Below are positions 59,952 through 64,000 of a DNA stretch of 64,000 nucleotides, one piece after another; position 1 is the stretch's first letter, and each line of letters begins with the position of its first letter. The translations under genes and the position numbers were made by a program. This DNA comes from Cantharellus purpuraceus. Lineage: Eukaryota; Basidiomycota; Agaricomycetes; Cantharellales; Hydnaceae. The notes beneath the pieces were generated by a model. That model had not been told where the DNA came from, did not search any database, and saw only the letters and a list, made by a program, of their open reading frames with translations. Location: positions 1,054,001-1,118,000 of the forward strand of contig JALBUN010000047.1 of the NCBI GenBank assembly GCA_025174535.1, written 5' to 3'.

Positions 59952-60170
59952 GATATGGTCAGATGACTACTCTGACTTCATCTCTGAGCTTTGGACCAAT
60001 TTTGGCCCTTACAATCCCGAGGCCGATATGGTCAGATGACTACTCTGACTTCATCTCTGAGCTTTGGACCAATTTTGGCCCTTACAATCCCGAGGCCGAT
60101 ATGGTCAGATGACTACTCTGACTTCATCTCTGAGCTTTGGACCAATTTTGGCCCTTACAATCCCGAGGCC
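59952..60170. repeat. Three tandem copies of a 73-bp gag segment
   Basis: The segment from gatatggtcagatgactac to aatcccgaggcc occurs three times without gaps. The minus-strand relative has one copy. 73 is not a multiple of 3, so the extra copies break the gag frame. Confidence 0.95.
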
Positions 60171-60275
60171 GATGCCAAGAATGAACTTGATCGACTTTGG
60201 ATAAAGGAAAATCACAAATCGCAAAATACATTGTGAGTTTCCAGCAGCTAGCCCTGAAAGTCCAATGGGGCAACG

Positions 60276-60790
60276 TGTTATGACTATATTCATTAACGTC
60301 CAGATCCCCATCCAATCCACTCAGATCCCCACGCATATGAAATCTATACTCCATTTGGAAACCGCCACATCTCCATCTACCTGTCCGATCTCACCGCTGA
60401 TTCTGCCCATCCGTCTCCGGTTCCAATTGATGCATCAGCATCACCATAGGAACCCAGACATCCGTCCCCATCGGACTCAGACATACTCATGTAAGGCCAT
60501 CAGCCTCGGAGACCCATCACCGGAGTAATTATTATTAGATTTCAAATATGTATTTAAGTTGCCTGACTGGGGACTTCATTCCCCAGTTCGAATATTGAAT
60601 CACGCCTAGTTCCTAAGTCCAATCCTAACTCTCTAAGTTGTACTCTGTCTCTGAAATCTCGGACACCGGTATTAGTGAGGGTGCAGCATATAAGCTGAAG
60701 CCAAGTCCGTTCTGACCCCCATGACGTACTCTGACTCCAACTCAACCTCCGACCCAATCTCCGACCCCCAATCGGACCTAGTGCATAACA
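60276..60790 (+). mobile_element. Solo LTR in gag with perfect CAACG target duplication
   Basis: 515 bp, TGTTATGACTATATTC...CTAGTGCATAACA, flanked by caacg at 60271-60275 and 60791-60795. Deleting the LTR and one caacg rejoins gag in frame (QWGN to ATLRCQFYVGL), as in the uninterrupted minus-strand copy. This defines the LTR ends for the family and a 5-bp integration stagger. Confidence 0.95.
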
Positions 60791-61336
60791 CAACGCCACA
60801 CTCCGATGCCAATTTTATGTTGGTCTCCCATCCCACATCAAGGACGAGATATCATGTGTCGGTAAACTGGATACTTTGGTAAACCTTCACAAGCTCACCC
60901 AATCCATCGACGCCCGTTATTGGGAACGTCAATCTGAGGTCTCCCGTGAAAATTTGGCCAACAACAAATTGGACAAATCGTTGGACAAGACCCCAAAGTC
61001 CAACAAGGGGTCCGATAAGAAGACCACCCCCAACTCAGGCCAGAAGTCAAACACTGGTAACGCCACCGCTTCCGGTTCTGGTCAGAACAACTCCGGAACC
61101 GGCAATAGCTCTGGAGCTTGCAAGAGCACTCCAGACCTCTCCACCAAGCTGGGAAAAGATGGAAAACTTACCCAGCAGGAACACCAGTGCTGCATGGACA
61201 ACAACCTCTGTCTGTTCTGCGGAAAACCTGGCAACCAAGCCAAGGATTGCCACAAGGCAACCCCATCTGCAGCAAAGGCAAAGGGCCATGCCGCCAATGC
61301 CACAACGGACAAGTCCGACGCTAAAGCAATGGACCC

Positions 61337-61343
61337 AAAAAAA
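61337..61343 (+). promoter_or_regulatory. A7 gag-pol junction, candidate -1 frameshift site
   Basis: Gag ends Lys-Lys-stop at AAAAAAATAG, with the protease frame open in -1 immediately after. The minus-strand copy keeps the A7 at 56787-56781 although its gag stop lies further on. A run of A is a classic slippery sequence. No downstream pseudoknot was modelled. Confidence 0.5.
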
Positions 61344-63582
61344 TAGTAAGCAGTCCTATAGCCTCCATATGGGCTGAGGGCTGCATTGGTACTCCCTGTA
61401 CGACAAACGAGGTCCGCCTGAATGCATCCACTCTTTCCCACTCCGACTCTCTTACCCTCCTCATCTACTCCAACTCCATTCCCAATACCGCTATCCAAGC
61501 ATTAATTGACTCCAGTTCTACTCACTGTTTCCTTGATTCCTCTTTTTCCAATTTACATAAACTCCATACATACACCATAACTCCGATACCGCTCCGATTA
61601 TTTGATGGCACTACTAATGCTGTTATTTCACGAGCTATAGATCTGTCTATCCGTTTTTCTGTTGGAGAAATCCAGAACCTTACATTCTATGTTACTCTGC
61701 TTGACTCCAGCTGTTCTGTGGTTCTTGGACATAATTGGCTCACCCGCTACAATCCGTTGATTGACTGGGCATTGGGCCATATCACATTCCGTTCCCCAGT
61801 ACAGGCTGTGTCATCCCCGATGTCACCAGCAACTTTAGGTGTGAAATTATCTTCCACCTCCGCTGACTCCACTCCGATAGATACTCCGTCTACCCCTCTG
61901 TCTATATCAATGGTGGATGCTATGGTCTTTGCCAGACTAAGCAAACTGGATGGTTCTCACATGTTCCAGGTTCACCTCTCCGATCCAATATTCCTTGCCG
62001 CTCGTTCTGCCCGATCAACTCCACCGGACCTAACTATGGTTCCTAAGGAGTATCATGAGTTCGCCGACGTGTTCAGCAAGTCTAAAGCTGACTCCCTAGC
62101 GGAACACCAACCATATGATCTCAAGATTGAGTTGGATGACAACTCCACCCCTCCACTTGGCCCTATCTACTCGCTATCCCAAAAAGAGCTACTGGCTCTC
62201 TGGACATTCATAGATGAGAACTTGGCCACGGGCTTCATCCGCCCATCCCTATCTCCCCATGGAGCTCCGGTCCTATTTGTCCACAAAAAGGATGGATCAC
62301 TCCATCTATGCGTCGACTTCTGTGGACTTAACAAGATGACAAAGAAAGACCAATACCCAATACCCCACACCGCGGACCTACTTGAGAGTCTGCGAAAGGC
62401 TAAGATCTATTCCAAAATAGATCTCTGACATGCCTACCATTTAGTCTGCATCCGAGAAGGCGATGAGTGGAAAACAACTTTCCGCACTCGTTATGGATCT
62501 TTTGAGTGGTGTGTCATGCCCTTCAGACTAACCAATGCTCTGGCTGCCTTCCAGAGGTTCATGAATGATACCTTTGCCAACCTTCTCAATGTGACCATCC
62601 TCGTTTACTTAGATGACATTTTGGTATATTTGGACAATGAAGAAGAACATCAGACACATGTCTGAGAAGTACTCCGACGTCTCCGCAAACATGGCCTCTT
62701 CGCCCACACCGACAAATGCGAATTCCACTCCGACTCGGTCGAGTATCTAGGCTATATCCTCTCCCTGGCAGGACTGACAATGTCCAATGACAAATCAAAG
62801 CCATACAGGAATGGCCAGAACCACGGAAAGTCAAAGACGTACAGTCCTTCCTGGGGTTCACCAATTTCTACCACCGCTTCATTTATGACTACTCTGATAT
62901 CACTGTCCCGCTCACCCAACTTACTAGGAAGGGTATCCAATGGAATTTCACTGACGAATGTAGACAGAGCTTTGAGACCTTGAAAAAGGCCTTTACTTCC
63001 GCTCCAATACTGACTCATTGGGTTCCAGACTCTCCTATCCTATTAGAAACCAATGCCTCCGACTATGCACTTGCCGCGATCCTGTCTATCATTTCTCCGG
63101 ACGATGGACAAGTCCATCCAATCGCTTTTCACTCGGGTACATTTACACCCCCCGAACTGAACTATGACGTCCATGACAAAGAGCTCCTTGCCATATATGA
63201 AGCCTTCCGGATATGGAGACACTACCTCGAAGGCCCCTCCGATCCGGTGAATGTCATAATGGACCACAAGAACTTGGAATACTTCTCCACAATGAAACTA
63301 CTCACCCGGAGACAAGTCCAATGGTCTGAATACCTATCCTCAGTTCAATCTCGTTATCCGTTTCTGTCCTGGTCAACTTGGAGCAAAGCCCGATGCATTA
63401 ACTAGATGCTGGGATGTCTACCCTAAAGAGGGGAGTAGTGACTATGCCACTGTAAACCCACACAACTTTCATCCTGTGTTCACTAACGAGCAGCTGGCAT
63501 CATCCCTACGGGCTTCCACCCTCATGACTCCCACCCTCCAAGCTGTTACCATTATGGACATCGACCAACTCCGCTCCGACAT

Positions 63583-63683
63583 CAAGTCCATTCCAACCCC
63601 CACGACATACCCCGACTCCCTCTCCGACTCTGACCTGACCTCCAACCCAATCTCCGACCCCCAATCGGACCTAGTGTGTAACA
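63583..63683 (+). mobile_element. 3' LTR fragment
   Basis: Last ~100 bp of the family LTR, ending CCCCCAATCGGACCTAGTGT and then GTAACA. It follows directly on the gag-pol linker upstream of where integrase should begin, marking the deletion point. Confidence 0.75.
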
Positions 63684-64000
63684 CCTCCACATGTCAAAAT
63701 ACTTCCAAAACTCTTTCAACGTCCAAGACTCTTTCAACGTCCAAGATCCCCACCTTGTCTCTCTTATGCCATTGGCGATCCCATATTCTTTCACGATTCC
63801 ATTGAACCATATGCCTTCCTTGGCATTTCACTTCTATATCATAACATGGATAGAAGAGTTGAATGTGAGGTAGAGTTTCAGTTGCCATTGCCAACCTATC
63901 CTCCCACTTCAATCTGACTCAGGTTACATCATGTCAGGCAAAGGGACTGAATACCCTTGGAACGGGATACCATATGGAGACAGATCACTAATACAATAAG
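63684..64000. other. Right-edge sequence, unassigned
   Basis: Contains an 18-bp direct repeat (actctttcaacgtccaag, at about 63710 and 63728) and a 72-codon minus-strand frame (63694-63912) without recognised motifs. The frame continues beyond no visible partner exon. Confidence 0.4.

Larger units (their letters stand above)
59786..63683 (+). mobile_element. Degenerate Ty3/gypsy element, plus strand (gag-pol without integrase)
   Basis: Gag: FHNRPDVFTSDWVKVTF, YLKGTALDYFEPALMDD, QFYVGLPSHIKDEI, zinc knuckle CLFCGKPGNQAKDCH. Pol, -1 relative to gag after A7: ALIDSSSTHCFLDSS (protease), [49 protein letters not shown] (RT catalytic box), then RNase H LLETNASDYALAA, VHDKELLAIYEAFRIWRHYL. The post-RNase-H linker NPHNFHPVFTNEQLASSLRA runs into a 3' LTR fragment, so integrase is deleted. 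Damage: TGA in gag near 59792, a 73-bp triplication (59952-60170), a nested solo LTR (60276-60790), TGA at 62426 and 62663, a one-base loss near 62793 and a one-base gain near 63340. It belongs to the same family as the minus-strand copy. Confidence 0.87.

Overview
The window looks like a chromosomal segment of a filamentous basidiomycete, most likely class Agaricomycetes. Coding regions are split by many short GT-AG introns (mostly 45-70 bp), the proteins are typically fungal (TIM22, PPM1, cytochrome b2, TRAPPC11, an Nrd1-type RNA-binding protein), and the Ty3/gypsy elements resemble those I remember from Rhizoctonia/Ceratobasidium. The genus-level suggestion rests on memory, not a search. 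Exon coordinates were worked out by hand from reading-frame phase, splice consensus and family motifs.

Layout. (1) 1-2.3 kb: a Glu-rich open frame running off the left edge, with a 71-codon Glu tract, followed by a cluster of LTR copies in both orientations. (2) 2.9-53 kb: a gene island. In order: TIM22 (-) and PPM1 (+) with 46 bp between start codons; a two-finger C2H2 protein (+); an ER FKBP (-); a tandem pair of class II aldolase/adducin genes (-), the second with a probable lost splice acceptor; a seven-helix membrane protein (-); a small secreted protein (-); cytochrome b2 L-lactate dehydrogenase in 17 exons (-); a 1,596-residue Fe-S nuclease/SF1 helicase fusion (-); an unrecognised Cys-containing protein (+); a hormone-sensitive-lipase-like hydrolase (-); clathrin light chain (-) divergent from a mitochondrial ABC half-transporter (+); a coiled-coil protein (+); a TPR-like small protein (+); TRAPPC11 (-); a DUF3445 heme-oxidase-like protein (-); PTRHD1 (+); a 164-bp near-perfect hairpin; a 57-residue metallothionein (+); and a four-RRM Nrd1/Msa2-like protein (+). 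(3) 54-64 kb: degenerate, nested Ty3/gypsy elements of one family in both orientations, with solo LTRs and target-site duplications.

Most genes are housekeeping (mitochondrial import and export, trafficking, phosphatase methylation, translation quality control) and I see no biosynthetic cluster. The most unusual items are the nuclease-helicase fusion, a 9-nt microexon carrying a heme-ligand histidine, the metallothionein, the 164-bp hairpin, and the A7 gag-pol junction with pol in the -1 frame in both retroelement copies.
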